64,000 nucleotides of DNA from Lederbergia sp. NSJ-179 (GCF_022867885.1 NZ_JALIFP010000013.1:1-64000), one strand, 5' to 3'; shown: positions 42,723-52,786, numbered from the stretch's first letter. A program made the numbers and translations. Notes: generated by a model from the letters alone, not told the origin.

Positions 42723-45116
42723 TTATTGCCATTTCGCAACTAAAGAATCCGCTCCGGCTTTAAGTCTGTTATAGGCTTTTTCAGAAATCAATTTGTTTTC
42801 CTTCTGATGATCAAGCAACAGTTTAAAGCTTTCCATGTGTTTGACCACCTTTTGAGCTTCTTCCTTCTTTTCAAAAACTTCCACTGCAATCAAATGGATC
42901 ATCAAAGAGTGGGAGGTATCTTCTCTTGTAAATTCTCCTTCTTTCTCGAACTGCTTAACAAGTTCCATTAAATCAGCAACGGTCTTGTCCGGTATTGGAT
43001 CTTTTAATACATTATAAATGGATGCCAATAGATCGTTTCCATGATCTTGACTTAGCTCCCAGATCATGGCTCCGCCTAATCCACGATCCCTAATGTATTC
43101 CGCCTTTAATCCAATTGATTGTTCATCCTCATGACTGATGAAGATTAATTCTTCCCTGTTAAATAAAAAAGGTACTTTTGCTCCTTCATCCCAAAAACGT
43201 TTATAACCATTGTTTAGTAGGTCATCTTTAACGATTCGATTATACGTGATTGAACCACTTCCCTTAACAGGTTGACGTAGTCCATTATTTTCCGCTGATG
43301 TCACATTGTACGTATACCCGTAAAACGGAGTACCCATCACAAGCTTGTCCGCAGGGACTCCAGCATCCAGATAGGCCTGAATGGCTTTGTCAACACTATA
43401 TGTTTTTCCTCCATCGTCAAATAGGGGTGCCGTAAAATCAGCAATTGTCTCCCATGTTCCATGAATATCATATGTCATAATTTGCACATAATCTAAATAT
43501 TTTTGTGATACTCCAAGTTGAGTATTGTTGGCAAAGGATGCAGTGGCACCTCCTGCGATTGTTAGAGAATAGTGTTTTCCGTCCTTTTCACCTTGCTTAT
43601 CCAATTTTTTACGTAACTTCTCTAATAATAGTGGAAAGTTATCGCGATCGGAAGGATTTGGTGACGTTCCCGGACCGCCGCCTGTAACAGGGTATTCCCA
43701 ATCAAGATCAATCCCGTCAAAACCATTTTCAATCATAAAGTCAATAGCACTTTCTGCAAAAATCGTTCTCGACTCCTTACTCGCTGCTGCTTCTGAGAAA
43801 TTTGCTGAACCACCCCAGCCACCAACCGAAATCATTGTTTTTAAATGTGGATACTTTTTCTTTAATTCAGCAAGATCTTTAAAGTTTTTTTCGTCTTGAA
43901 TGGGATTTTCCACTTTCAGCTTAAGATCGGTACCGATCATGGCAAACGCATAATTGAGATGGGTTAATCGGCTCGCATCTAAATCTCGCAAAATATTAAA
44001 AGATCCAGAGGTAGACCAGCCAGCCAAATAGCCAACCACCCGATTTGCAGGTGGACTATCTGCTGGTTCCCAATTTGGATCCGTATCGAAATCGGATACA
44101 TTATCTACAAGGAAAACATTCGTAACAGTCTTCACTTGTCCAACAGGGTCCGTGGCAACCGCTTTAATCATCGCGTTTCCTTCAGGATAGGATGTTGTAT
44201 CCCAAGGAACAGAAAATATATTTCCCTCTCTATTCGCCTCTGGAAATTTTTGATAAGCTGAATTCGGGTCATTAAGCATTTTTCCAAAAAACTCTACACT
44301 TCGCACATTTTCAGCGGCTGTTACACCTAACTGGACAGTTCCGGAATAGCCGTCACTTCCCGGTGTTTTTCCTTTTGGCCCGGATGCATCCACTTTACTA
44401 ATATCAGGTAAAGGAGCAACATTTTCGTTATCTGACGGAATGATAATGGTGACAGAGCTTTCATCCATGGAGATGTTATCATAAATATCCTTTATCTTGA
44501 TTTGAAAGTTATACTTTTCACCCGCTATTAATCCATTAACGGTATATGAAGTCGCTGTTGTTTCAGCCACAAGATTACCATCTTGGTAGATCATGTATTG
44601 ATAAACAGGAACTGTTGTAGATGCTGCCCATGACAAGGTTGCACTAGATGTCGTTCTTGATGGAACATTCAGCTCACTTGGAGCGGCTGGTGCGTTTGGC
44701 GCACTGTAATTTTGAACGATAATTTCCCGCGTAATGGATTCTACCTCCTCTGACGAGTAATGTATGACCATTTTTAAATGATATTTTCCATCTGGAACCC
44801 AAGGGTTTCCCGTCGGCCAACTCCACGTAAAATGGGAGTATTGTGTAATATATGGATAATAATGCTCCTCGGACTCGTTTTTTGCTTTTGCATAAAATGT
44901 GACACTTTCAACAGGCCCCTTTTTAGGATCTGGAACGGCTGTAATCATTGGAGAACCCTTTACGGTATTGCCATCTTCTGTTATGGTCGTTACGTCAATA
45001 TAGGATGCCGATCCTTCATCCGCTTCCGTTGCGGATGATTCCTTAGCAAAAGATCCTATAAAAAAGCTACATAGGAAAACTACAAATAGGGTAAAGATCG
45101 AAAAGCTTTTTTTCAT
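42723..45116 (-). CDS. secreted GH18 chitinase-like hydrolase with Fn3 and FIMAH domains
   Basis: This 797-residue protein has a signal peptide (residues 1-26), an N-terminal Ig-like region, a fibronectin type III domain (about 145-225, APSELNVPSRTTSSATLSW), a further Ig-like region (250-345) and a GH18 TIM barrel from about 365 (RVVGYLAGWSTSGSFN). The catalytic DxxDxDxE motif is intact in GFDGIDLDWEYPV, with SVGGWGGSANF and MTYDIHG also present. The last 80 residues (ADLMELVKQFEKEGEF...) form a FIMAH repeat. It hydrolyses chitin or GlcNAc-containing glycans outside the cell, feeding the uptake systems nearby. Confidence 0.93.
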   Translation of the reverse strand: MKKSFSIFTLFVVFLCSFFIGSFAKESSATEADEGSASYIDVTTITEDGNTVKGSPMITAVPDPKKGPVESVTFYAKAKNESEEHYYPYITQYSHFTWSWPTGNPWVPDGKYHLKMVIHYSSEEVESITREIIVQNYSAPNAPAAPSELNVPSRTTSSATLSWAASTTVPVYQYMIYQDGNLVAETTATSYTVNGLIAGEKYNFQIKIKDIYDNISMDESSVTIIIPSDNENVAPLPDISKVDASGPKGKTPGSDGYSGTVQLGVTAAENVRSVEFFGKMLNDPNSAYQKFPEANREGNIFSVPWDTTSYPEGNAMIKAVATDPVGQVKTVTNVFLVDNVSDFDTDPNWEPADSPPANRVVGYLAGWSTSGSFNILRDLDASRLTHLNYAFAMIGTDLKLKVENPIQDEKNFKDLAELKKKYPHLKTMISVGGWGGSANFSEAAASKESRTIFAESAIDFMIENGFDGIDLDWEYPVTGGGPGTSPNPSDRDNFPLLLEKLRKKLDKQGEKDGKHYSLTIAGGATASFANNTQLGVSQKYLDYVQIMTYDIHGTWETIADFTAPLFDDGGKTYSVDKAIQAYLDAGVPADKLVMGTPFYGYTYNVTSAENNGLRQPVKGSGSITYNRIVKDDLLNNGYKRFWDEGAKVPFLFNREELIFISHEDEQSIGLKAEYIRDRGLGGAMIWELSQDHGNDLLASIYNVLKDPIPDKTVADLMELVKQFEKEGEFTREDTSHSLMIHLIAVEVFEKKEEAQKVVKHMESFKLLLDHQKENKLISEKAYNRLKAGADSLVAKWQ

Positions 45117-45756
45117 TCTTCTTCTCTCCTTTTAATCTAGGTTTTTGTGTTCATGAGGGATAGGAATGAATATCCCTCATTATGTATCCGCTTTCACCTA
45201 CCTTTTTGATTTTTTATTTCTACTAAATTATAATACAAGCAAAATATTAATCCATTAATTTATTAAAAATTCACTCGAATCACTACTTTCTTACTAGGAA
45301 ACAGTATTTTAGACTAGGTTTGATATAAAAAGACATAAAAGTATGTAAAAATACAAAATTACATTTCATTTCCTATCTAATTATGTTATTCTTTAATCAG
45401 AGATTTGATGGACTAGCTTAGTTAGTATTCTTTTATGTTTTCATGTAAGCGTATAATAATAGTTTTTTGCTTGAAATAACAAGGAGATGATTTCGGATAT
45501 AAAGTATATCTTGGACGAATTGGGTATGTGGTAAAACCACTCGAGTTGGAAATGGGTGTCAATTAGCTTGTTAATTTAAACATGAAATCAATTTTTTCAC
45601 TGATATGGGGAGGTGCTTATGAAAATCTAAAAGATATTATTACTTGGATTGGTTGTTCTATGAATGGGGGGACGATCCCCAGTTTAAATCTAAGAAAGGT
45701 TATTCAAAGAAGCGAAACACTCTCAAATAAAGCATGAAAGGAGTTGTCAAAAACAG
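45117..45756. other. long intergenic region with decayed short frame
   Basis: No intact gene is visible in 640 bp. At 45607-45613 GGGGAGG precedes ATG 45619, which is followed by only AAA ATC and TAA; continuing in the same frame past the stop gives KILLLGLVVL, like a hydrophobic signal segment, then another stop. This looks like a dead gene start. ATGTAAGCGTATAAT near 45443 combines a TATAAT -10 (45452-45457) with a partial cre-like half, a weak candidate promoter for the ABC operon. Confidence 0.45.
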
Positions 45757-46722
45757 ATGGCTCAACAACACAGTTTGAATGGGAATGAAATGACGGCCAT
45801 AGGTAAGTCAAATCAAAGAAAAAGCGGGCTTAAACGAAGGAAAATAAAGAGAAATTGGCAATTGTACGTGTTATTGGCTCCGGCTTTAATCTATTTTCTT
45901 GTCTTTAAGTATTATCCCATGTATGGAGTGCAAATCGCTTTTAAAAAATTTGTCGCAACGAAAGGAATATTTGGTAGTGAATGGGTCGGATTAGAGCATT
46001 TTATGAGATTTTTCCATTCGCATTATTTTTGGGATCTTATTAAGAACACATTAGGTATTAGTTTATACCAATTATTGTTATTTCCCATTTCGATCATTGT
46101 CGCCTTATCTTTAAATGAACTGCGGGATGGCAGGTTTAAAAAAATAGCCCAAACGATCACATATGCACCGCATTTTATATCAGTCGTCGTTTTTGTTGGC
46201 ATGATTATTGCCTTTCTTAACCCGATCACGGGAATTGTGAACAACATTATCCAATTTTTGGGATTTGAACCGATTAGTTTTATGACAGAACCATCGTGGT
46301 TTAAAACGATCTTTGTCTTCTCAAATGAATGGCAAAATCTTGGGTGGGGAGCCATCATTTATTTAGCAGCGCTCGCAGGGGTAGATACAGAACTGCATGA
46401 AGCAGCAAAGGTAGATGGTGCCTCAAGACTTCAGCGGATAAGACATATTAATATTCCATGGATTTTACCAACAATTATCATCCTATTGATTTTAAATATG
46501 GGCAACTTCATGTCTGTTGGTTTTGAAAAAATTCTCTTGATGCAAAATCCACTGAATCTGGAATCTTCCCAAGTAATTCAAACTTATGTGTATGAAGCGG
46601 GATTGTTGAATGGGCAGTATAGTTATTCCACAGCAGTTGGTTTATTTAATTCAGTTATTAATTTTGCTATTCTTATAACCTTTAACAGGCTGGCTAGAAA
46701 AACGGGGACAAGCCTATGGTAA
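45757..46722 (+). CDS. sugar ABC transporter permease, LplB type
   Basis: This 321-residue membrane protein has six segments and the binding-protein-dependent permease EAA loop (LHEAAKVDGASRLQRIRHINIPWILPT) near residue 225. FKYYPMYGVQIAFKKFVATKGIFGSEWVGLEHF at the N-terminus is typical of LplB-type oligosaccharide permeases. It forms a complete import unit with the YtcP-type permease 12 bp downstream and the lipoprotein at 47708. No ATPase gene is present, so a shared MsmX-type ATPase is implied. The ribosome site AAAGGAG is rather far (13 nt) from the ATG. Confidence 0.92.
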   Translation: MAQQHSLNGNEMTAIGKSNQRKSGLKRRKIKRNWQLYVLLAPALIYFLVFKYYPMYGVQIAFKKFVATKGIFGSEWVGLEHFMRFFHSHYFWDLIKNTLGISLYQLLLFPISIIVALSLNELRDGRFKKIAQTITYAPHFISVVVFVGMIIAFLNPITGIVNNIIQFLGFEPISFMTEPSWFKTIFVFSNEWQNLGWGAIIYLAALAGVDTELHEAAKVDGASRLQRIRHINIPWILPTIIILLILNMGNFMSVGFEKILLMQNPLNLESSQVIQTYVYEAGLLNGQYSYSTAVGLFNSVINFAILITFNRLARKTGTSLW

Positions 46723-46734
46723 AGGAGCATCGAT

Positions 46735-47631
46735 ATGGAAATTAAACAAACAAAGACAGATCGCATCTTTGATATTTGTAATAAGATCCTAGTTTGGTTT
46801 TTTATAATCATTATTCTGTATCCACTGATTTACATTATTAGTGCATCGATCAGTGATCCTTCTTTTGTAAACTCTGGACAAATGTGGTTATTACCAAAAG
46901 GGATTACTTTTGAAGGATTTCAGCGTGTATTTCAAAATAAAGAAATTTGGATCGGGTATCGGAATACCATTTTTTATACATTGCTAGGCACCTTTATTAA
47001 TCTAGCAGTAACATTACCAGCTGCATATGCGCTTTCCAGGCAAGAGTTAATTGGGAAAAAGGTCATCATGGCATTATTTGTATTTACGATGTTTTTTGAA
47101 GGCGGATTAATTCCTACTTACTTGCTTGTCAGGGATTTAGGCATGGTCAACACCATCTGGTCGTTGGTGATTCCAAGTGCTGCAGCAATGTGGAATATTA
47201 TCGTGACTATGACTTTCTTTAAGGTGACGATCCCGAAAGGATTGGAAGAAGCGGCTGAAATGGATGGGGCTTCTCAATTCAGAACGTTTTTCCAAATCGT
47301 CTTACCATTGTCTGCGCCGATTATTGCTGTAATGGCATTATTTTATGGGGTTGGTCATTGGAATCAATATTTTGGTGCAATGATCTACCTTTCCGATGAA
47401 AAATTATTTCCATTGCAGTTATTTTTAAGAAAAATCCTAATTCAACAACAAATGACGGCGGATATGATGATGCAAAGCGGTAATGCCCAGGCCTTAAGTG
47501 AACATGCAAGGATTGCAGATATTATCAAATACGCTGTCATGATTGTATCAGCCGCCCCATTATTAATTGTTTATCCTTTCCTACAACGCTTTTTCTTAAA
47601 AGGTGTTTTAATCGGGTCTATAAAGGGGTAA
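46735..47631 (+). CDS. sugar ABC transporter permease, YtcP type
   Basis: This 298-residue membrane protein has six segments and an EAA loop (LEEAAEMDGASQFRTFFQIVLPLSAPI) near residue 175. IFDICNKILVWFFIIIILYPLIYIISASISDPSFVNSG is the usual YtcP/AraQ-type start. It partners the LplB-type permease directly upstream. The C-terminus KGVLIGSIKG is characteristic of this subfamily. Confidence 0.92.
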   Translation: MEIKQTKTDRIFDICNKILVWFFIIIILYPLIYIISASISDPSFVNSGQMWLLPKGITFEGFQRVFQNKEIWIGYRNTIFYTLLGTFINLAVTLPAAYALSRQELIGKKVIMALFVFTMFFEGGLIPTYLLVRDLGMVNTIWSLVIPSAAAMWNIIVTMTFFKVTIPKGLEEAAEMDGASQFRTFFQIVLPLSAPIIAVMALFYGVGHWNQYFGAMIYLSDEKLFPLQLFLRKILIQQQMTADMMMQSGNAQALSEHARIADIIKYAVMIVSAAPLLIVYPFLQRFFLKGVLIGSIKG

Positions 47632-47707
47632 AGGCTGAGATTTGATGAAGGGGGTGAGGATGTAATCGAGAATGGATTATTATCAATACATTATGGGGGT
47701 AAATGAA

Positions 47708-49294
47708 ATGAAAAAACTGAAAAAAGGATTATTTAGTTTGACGGTACTTTTAACCAGTATGGTCCTAGTAGTAGGCTGTGCTAAAAACGACAATAAAAAA
47801 AATGCGGACAAAGGACCAGATGAAAATTTTAATGAATCAGGTTACCCCATTGTGAAGGAACCCATTACATTAACAATGATGGGGCAAAGTTCGCCTGTTC
47901 AGCCTGATTGGAAAGATATGGGTTTTTTCAAAGAAATGGAAAAGATGACAAATATTCAATTTAACTTTAAAACGTCTCCATCTGACGACTATAAACAAAA
48001 GAAACAGCTGGCCTTTAATAGTTTGGAATTACCAGATGTTTTGTACGGGGCCGAGTTGACTTCGGAGGAGGAATTGAATTTTGGAAGCCAAGGATTGTTA
48101 ATTCCGTTGGAGGACTTGATTGATAAATACGCACCAAACTTTAAAAAAGTAATGGAGGAGCATCCAGATATTAAACCTTCCATTACGGCACCCGATGGGC
48201 ATATTTATGCGCTTCCTGGATTGGATACAACAACACAATCGAAGACGCCGATTATGTGGATGAATAAACCATGGATGGACAAAATTGGCGCAAAAACACC
48301 AGAGACAGTTGATGATCTATATCAACTACTAAAAGATTTTAAAGAAAAAGATCCTGATAATGTCGGGGATGTCATTCCGTTGACAGCCAACTCTCCAGCA
48401 GATCTGCGGGTTGGGATTCTTCCTGACTTTGGTATTATCCAAACAGATGGAATTTTCCAAAAAGGTGGTAAGGTCGATTATGCATACACACAAGAGGGAT
48501 TCAAAGAATATCTCACCTTTATGAATAAACTGTATAACGAAAAATTATTAGATAATGAGATGTTTTCCCATACTTGGGAGCAATTTGTCGCAAAAGGTCC
48601 TAAGGTTGGAATCTATTCAACATGGCCGATTGTCATGCTTGGATTTGAAGATCCATCAGAAGCCTTAAAGTATCCACCATTACCACCTTTGACAAGTGCT
48701 GTCAATGATCAAAAACTGACGATCGAAATGCCTGAGGTGCGCAGGGGAAGAGCAGCCATTACAAGCGAAAATAAATATCCTGAGGCCACAATGCGCTGGT
48801 TGGATTATGCTTACTCAGAGGAAGGTTCCATTCTTTCAAGACTAGGAATTGAGGGAGAATCTTATGAATGGAATGAGGATAAAACGAAGTGGAAATTATT
48901 ATCGAAGGACGGTTTAAGTACAACGGAAACGAATTCTCAATATGCACCAGGAGTAGGAACGAATGTCCCAATGGTCTTAAGCGAAGAAATCTTTGGGAAA
49001 GAAGATAATCCAACGATACACGAAATTAATAAAAACCTAGCGAATGAACTTTTGCCTTATGCTGAACTGCCATTCCCACTTGTCTACTTTACAGATGACG
49101 AGCAGGATAGGATCAATGCATTAAAACCAGATATCGACACGTATTTTGAACAGATGGAAGCTAAATTTATCACAGGGGCAGAATCGATTGAAACGGGTTG
49201 GGATAATTATCTAGAAACACTTGAGGGATTAGGAATCGATGAATATATTAAAATCCATCAGGATGCATACGATCGTTGGGCAGATGAGAAATAA
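47708..49294 (+). CDS. sugar ABC transporter substrate-binding lipoprotein, LipO type
   Basis: This 528-residue lipoprotein has a signal ending in the lipobox LVVGCAKND (Cys near residue 24). The mature part is an extracellular solute-binding domain of the LipO/YtcQ type: LTMMGQSSPVQPDW, FNSLELPDVLYGAEL, GLLIPLEDLIDKYAPN and ALPGLDTTTQSKTPIMWMNKPWMDKIG. Start chosen at ATG 47708, 7 nt after GGGGGT, over an in-frame codon at 47672. Location among chitin and cell-wall genes suggests an amino-sugar oligosaccharide ligand, but the sequence alone does not show this. Confidence 0.92.
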   Translation: MKKLKKGLFSLTVLLTSMVLVVGCAKNDNKKNADKGPDENFNESGYPIVKEPITLTMMGQSSPVQPDWKDMGFFKEMEKMTNIQFNFKTSPSDDYKQKKQLAFNSLELPDVLYGAELTSEEELNFGSQGLLIPLEDLIDKYAPNFKKVMEEHPDIKPSITAPDGHIYALPGLDTTTQSKTPIMWMNKPWMDKIGAKTPETVDDLYQLLKDFKEKDPDNVGDVIPLTANSPADLRVGILPDFGIIQTDGIFQKGGKVDYAYTQEGFKEYLTFMNKLYNEKLLDNEMFSHTWEQFVAKGPKVGIYSTWPIVMLGFEDPSEALKYPPLPPLTSAVNDQKLTIEMPEVRRGRAAITSENKYPEATMRWLDYAYSEEGSILSRLGIEGESYEWNEDKTKWKLLSKDGLSTTETNSQYAPGVGTNVPMVLSEEIFGKEDNPTIHEINKNLANELLPYAELPFPLVYFTDDEQDRINALKPDIDTYFEQMEAKFITGAESIETGWDNYLETLEGLGIDEYIKIHQDAYDRWADEK

Positions 49295-49411
49295 GTTAAA
49301 GAATGTATAGAATCAGCCTGGTTTTCAGGCTGTCTCTATCGTAAGGCCTTTAGCCAATTCAAATCATTAAATTTGTAGACATTTGCAACGGATTGTAAAA
49401 GGAGGAAATCC

Positions 49412-50365
49412 ATGATGTTCATATTTCGTCATTACGAATCAGGTGATGAAAAGCAAATCGTAAAATTATGGAATCAAAGTTTATGGAAGGATCCGATCAC
49501 GCCCAAACGTTTTCGCAATCTCGTCCTGCTGGATGCGAATTTTGATCCAAAGGGGATGCGATTAGCGTTTGAAAATGATAAATTAATTGGATGCGTCTAT
49601 GCGGTAAGAAGATTACTGCCAATGTTTGGTACTGATTTAGAGCCAGATAACGGCTGGATCCCATTCTTCTTTGTTGATGAAGACTACCGTAAGTCCGGCG
49701 TAGGGGCAAAACTGATGAAAGAGGCTTCTGACTTTTTGAAAGAAAATGGACGGAAGCAGATATTTTTCGCTTCTTACGCACCGAACTATATTATGCCCGG
49801 TATTGACGAAGAGGCCTATCCTGAGGCGTATCAGTTTTTGCAAGCAGAAGGATTTTCAAAACTGTATTCCCCGGTTGCGATGGATCGCAATATCGTTGAT
49901 TTTAAAATATCAAAAAGTATCAAAGACCTCATGAAACAAAGAGAGAACGAAGGCTATTCTTTTTCACTTGCTGAAGATAAAGATCTGTATGAAGTCATTC
50001 AGTTTGCAAATCTGAAGTTCAATCCGGATTGGGGCCGTGCAATCAGAGAAGGGGTTCTGCAAGGCCTGCCAATGGAACATATCCTTGTGGCTAGAAATGG
50101 TGAAAAGGTAGTGGGCTTTTGCATTTTCGGTGGATATGAAGGTGTTCCGGATCGATTTGGCCCATTTGGCGTAGATCCAGATGAACAAGGAAAAGGATTG
50201 GGAAAAATTCTCTTGAATCTCTGCTTAGAGCAAATGAAAGCACAAAGTTTGCATGGTGCTTGGTTCCTTTGGACTGGGGAAAAAAGTGCTGCCGGTTATC
50301 TGTATAAAAAGACAGGATTTGAAATCACTCGTACCTTCCATGTCATGAAAAAGGATATACACTAA
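49412..50365 (+). CDS. tandem GNAT N-acetyltransferase
   Basis: This 317-residue protein holds two GNAT folds. The first (residues 5-150) has the acetyl-CoA loop VDEDYRKSGVGAKLMKEASDFL; the second (about 170-315) has VDPDEQGKGLGKILLNLCLEQMKA and ends WTGEKSAAGYLYKKTGFEITRTFHVMKK. The glycine-rich loops are present in both. It transfers acetyl from acetyl-CoA to an amine; acting on an amino sugar is possible from the context. The gene follows the ABC importer with its own AAAGGAGG site. Confidence 0.87.
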   Translation: MMFIFRHYESGDEKQIVKLWNQSLWKDPITPKRFRNLVLLDANFDPKGMRLAFENDKLIGCVYAVRRLLPMFGTDLEPDNGWIPFFFVDEDYRKSGVGAKLMKEASDFLKENGRKQIFFASYAPNYIMPGIDEEAYPEAYQFLQAEGFSKLYSPVAMDRNIVDFKISKSIKDLMKQRENEGYSFSLAEDKDLYEVIQFANLKFNPDWGRAIREGVLQGLPMEHILVARNGEKVVGFCIFGGYEGVPDRFGPFGVDPDEQGKGLGKILLNLCLEQMKAQSLHGAWFLWTGEKSAAGYLYKKTGFEITRTFHVMKKDIH

Positions 50366-50400
50366 ATAAAGGAATATTGGTAGCGGCATCTTCTTTAAAT

Positions 50401-50428
50401 GCCAGGCGCTTTTGCGGCAGTGCCTGGC
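50401..50428 (+). terminator. hairpin after the GNAT gene
   Basis: GCCAGGC (50401-50407) pairs with GCCTGGC (50422-50428). The T-run is weak (TCTTCCCC), so it may be a pause hairpin or a weak terminator. Apart from this and the acetyltransferase remnant, 50366-50811 shows no gene. Confidence 0.45.
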
Positions 50429-50617
50429 TCTTCCCCGTATAATAACTGTAATGATCTAGCTTACTTTTGATTATAAATAGATATGGAAGAGAGCAGAAGA
50501 TTATTTCTATAAGAGTCGGGTTTGATAAAAGGTTATGAAATAATGATACAATATTTTACCATATACGTTGAATTAATGTTTTAAATATGTTATTTTAATA
50601 CTAACCTAACATCTTAA

Positions 50618-50767
50618 GCTAATGGTTTGGCCGTTGTTCAGGCTGGTTGCTATTATTTGCGAAAAAGAAAGATTGATAGAATTGTCATTGATTGGACTGG
50701 GTTTGTGGACCTTTATAGAAAGTTGGGTTATGAGGTTTGGAAAGAGCATAAAAGCTATCAGAAGTGA
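50618..50767 (+). pseudogene. GNAT acetyltransferase remnant, C-terminal end only
   Basis: The frame from 50618 reads ANGLAVVQAGCYYLRKRKID then RIVIDWTGFVDLYRKLGYEV and WKEHKSYQK before the stop at 50765-50767. The pattern LYRKLGYEVWKEHKSY is a typical GNAT C-terminus (compare LYKKTGFEITRTFHVMK in the intact gene at 49412). There is no start or acetyl-CoA loop, and a stop lies just upstream. It is a gene relic next to the murQ start. Confidence 0.68.
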
Positions 50768-50811
50768 TTAGTGAATCATCCATTCCCATAATATTGGAAA
50801 GGCGTGTTGAA

Positions 50812-51729
50812 ATGGAACTGGATCTTTCGAAATTAATAACAGAACAAATAAATGAAAATTCAAAAGGAATTGACCAAATGTCCACTCAGCAAATCGTTCA
50901 GCTTATGAACAATGAGGATCAAAAGGTCATTGAAGCCATCCAAGCAGTTATACCTTCTATAGTAAAAGCAACGGATGAAATTTATTATGCTCTACAAAAG
51001 GGAGGGCGCCTTTTCTATATTGGTGCGGGAACTAGTGGACGGCTTGGTATTTTAGATGCTGCCGAGTGTCCGCCCACCTTCTATACGACTCCGGAGATGG
51101 TGCAGGGCATTATTGCAGGAGGAAATCAGGCCGTATTTGTTGCTGTGGAAGGAGCGGAGGACAATCCAGAAGCAGGAAAGAAAGATTTAGAGGAAAAGGA
51201 GTTAACTCCTACGGATATCGTTGTAGGGATCGCAGCAAGTGGGCGCACGCCCTATGTGATCGGTGCACTTGAATATGCCCGTTCTATTGGAACGGCAACC
51301 ATTGGCCTTACTTGTAACAAGGATACTCCTATCAGTAAGGTGGTTGACCATTCCATAGAAGTGATTGTTGGACCTGAAGTATTAACTGGTTCCACAAGGT
51401 TAAAAGCAGCTACTGCCCATAAAATGGTCCTAAATATGTTTACGACCATCTCCATGATCAAAATGGGCAAAGTATATGAAAACTTAATGATTGATCTTCA
51501 GCCAACAAACAGTAAGTTAGTAGAAAGAGCACGAACAATGCTCATGGCCATTACGGGGAAGACATTTGAAGAAGCGAAAAAAGCTCTGGAAGAAACGAAT
51601 TTAAAAGTCAAGCCTGCGATAGTGATGCTTGAGGCAGAGGTTTCTTGTGAAGAAGCATTTGTTTATATTGATAGAGCAAACGGCTTTGTAAGGGAGGCGA
51701 TTCAACTTGCACGACAAGAAAAAAGATGA
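50812..51729 (+). CDS. murQ: N-acetylmuramic acid 6-phosphate etherase
   Basis: This 305-residue SIS-fold enzyme removes the lactyl ether from MurNAc-6-phosphate to give GlcNAc-6-phosphate and D-lactate. It shows FYIGAGTSGRLGILDAAECPPTF with the catalytic Glu, IAASGRTPYVIGAL, and the C-terminal helical LKVKPAIVMLEAEVSCEEA. Length matches B. subtilis MurQ. ATG 50812 was chosen about 9 nt after AAAGG; the frame runs upstream to 50764 without a site. It overlaps the next gene by 23 bp, so both are one operon, as murQ-murR-murP-amiE-nagZ-namZ are in B. subtilis. Confidence 0.96.
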   Translation: MELDLSKLITEQINENSKGIDQMSTQQIVQLMNNEDQKVIEAIQAVIPSIVKATDEIYYALQKGGRLFYIGAGTSGRLGILDAAECPPTFYTTPEMVQGIIAGGNQAVFVAVEGAEDNPEAGKKDLEEKELTPTDIVVGIAASGRTPYVIGALEYARSIGTATIGLTCNKDTPISKVVDHSIEVIVGPEVLTGSTRLKAATAHKMVLNMFTTISMIKMGKVYENLMIDLQPTNSKLVERARTMLMAITGKTFEEAKKALEETNLKVKPAIVMLEAEVSCEEAFVYIDRANGFVREAIQLARQEKR

Positions 51730-52786
51730 GTCCCTAAAGGAAAAAGTATTGCGGTTTCTAGCTCAGGAAATATCCGCCGAACACATCCCCGGAGCCGCCA
51801 TTTATGTGGCAAAGAATGGGCAAACAATTTTGCAGGAAACGATTGGGGCCAGAACTTTGCACCCCTCCCCACAACCCGTTGAAGAAGCTACGGTCTATGA
51901 TCTTGCTTCTTTAACGAAGGTAGTCGCAACGCTCCCATCTATGTTGAAACTGATGGAAGAGGGGGCGTTTCATTTAAAGGATCGCGTATCCCGGTTTATT
52001 CCCGGATTCGAAAAAAACGGGAAGGAGGATGTGACAATTCAGCATTTATTAACTCACACCTCAGGCTTAGCTGCTCACCGCCCATTTTACAACGAGAAAC
52101 TTACAAAGGGAGAAGTGGTCCAAAGAATCTGTACGGAAAAGTTGATGGAAAAGCTGGGGAAAAAAGTCATTTATAGTGATTTAGGCTTTATATTACTATC
52201 AACGATCATAGAAAATATTGCACAGCAATCCTTTGAAAGCTTTGTAGAAAGGTATATTTTTAGTCCTCTAGAGATGAAGGACACAGGTTTTAATCTTCCT
52301 TTTAAAAAGGATAGGTTTGCAGCGACAGAATTTTCTGATGAGTTGAAAGACTATAAGTATGGTGTTGTACATGATGAAAATGCAGAAGCGATGGGAGGAG
52401 TTAGCGGACATGCCGGCTTATTTTCGTCTCTACCTGATTTAGTGAAATTCTCTACTATGATTGAAAATGAAGGGGTTTACAATCATAAAAGAATATTGAC
52501 GAGCTCAGTCTTACGTTTAGCTCGAAAAAATTTCACCCCATATGATCAGGAAGGCCGTGGATTAGGATGGCAATTACAAAGTGAAGGAACCTTGGCTAGC
52601 GGTGATTTATTATCTGATGATGCTTATGGTCATACAGGGTACACCGGAACGAGTATCTGGTTTGATCCGCAAGCGAAGCTCACGGTTATATTATTGACGA
52701 ATCGTGTTCATGCCCAAAATAAAAATGGGATTCTGCGCCTAAGACCAAGGTTGCATAATGTAATCCAGGCCCATTTACAATCGTAA
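51707..52786 (+). CDS. beta-lactamase-family serine hydrolase (AmiE/YbbE-like), no signal peptide
   Basis: This 359-residue protein has the class C beta-lactamase/penicillin-binding fold. The nucleophile motif is S68-L-T-K71 in DLASLTKV; YSDLGF supplies the Tyr of the second motif, and HTGYTGT the third. The B. subtilis counterpart in the mur operon, AmiE, is a secreted MurNAc-L-Ala amidase of this fold; here the protein starts directly with charged residues, so it is cytoplasmic. TTG 51707 is the start, 9 nt after GGAGG inside murQ. A role in removing stem peptides from imported muropeptides is inferred from position. Confidence 0.87.
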   Translation: MHDKKKDESLKEKVLRFLAQEISAEHIPGAAIYVAKNGQTILQETIGARTLHPSPQPVEEATVYDLASLTKVVATLPSMLKLMEEGAFHLKDRVSRFIPGFEKNGKEDVTIQHLLTHTSGLAAHRPFYNEKLTKGEVVQRICTEKLMEKLGKKVIYSDLGFILLSTIIENIAQQSFESFVERYIFSPLEMKDTGFNLPFKKDRFAATEFSDELKDYKYGVVHDENAEAMGGVSGHAGLFSSLPDLVKFSTMIENEGVYNHKRILTSSVLRLARKNFTPYDQEGRGLGWQLQSEGTLASGDLLSDDAYGHTGYTGTSIWFDPQAKLTVILLTNRVHAQNKNGILRLRPRLHNVIQAHLQS

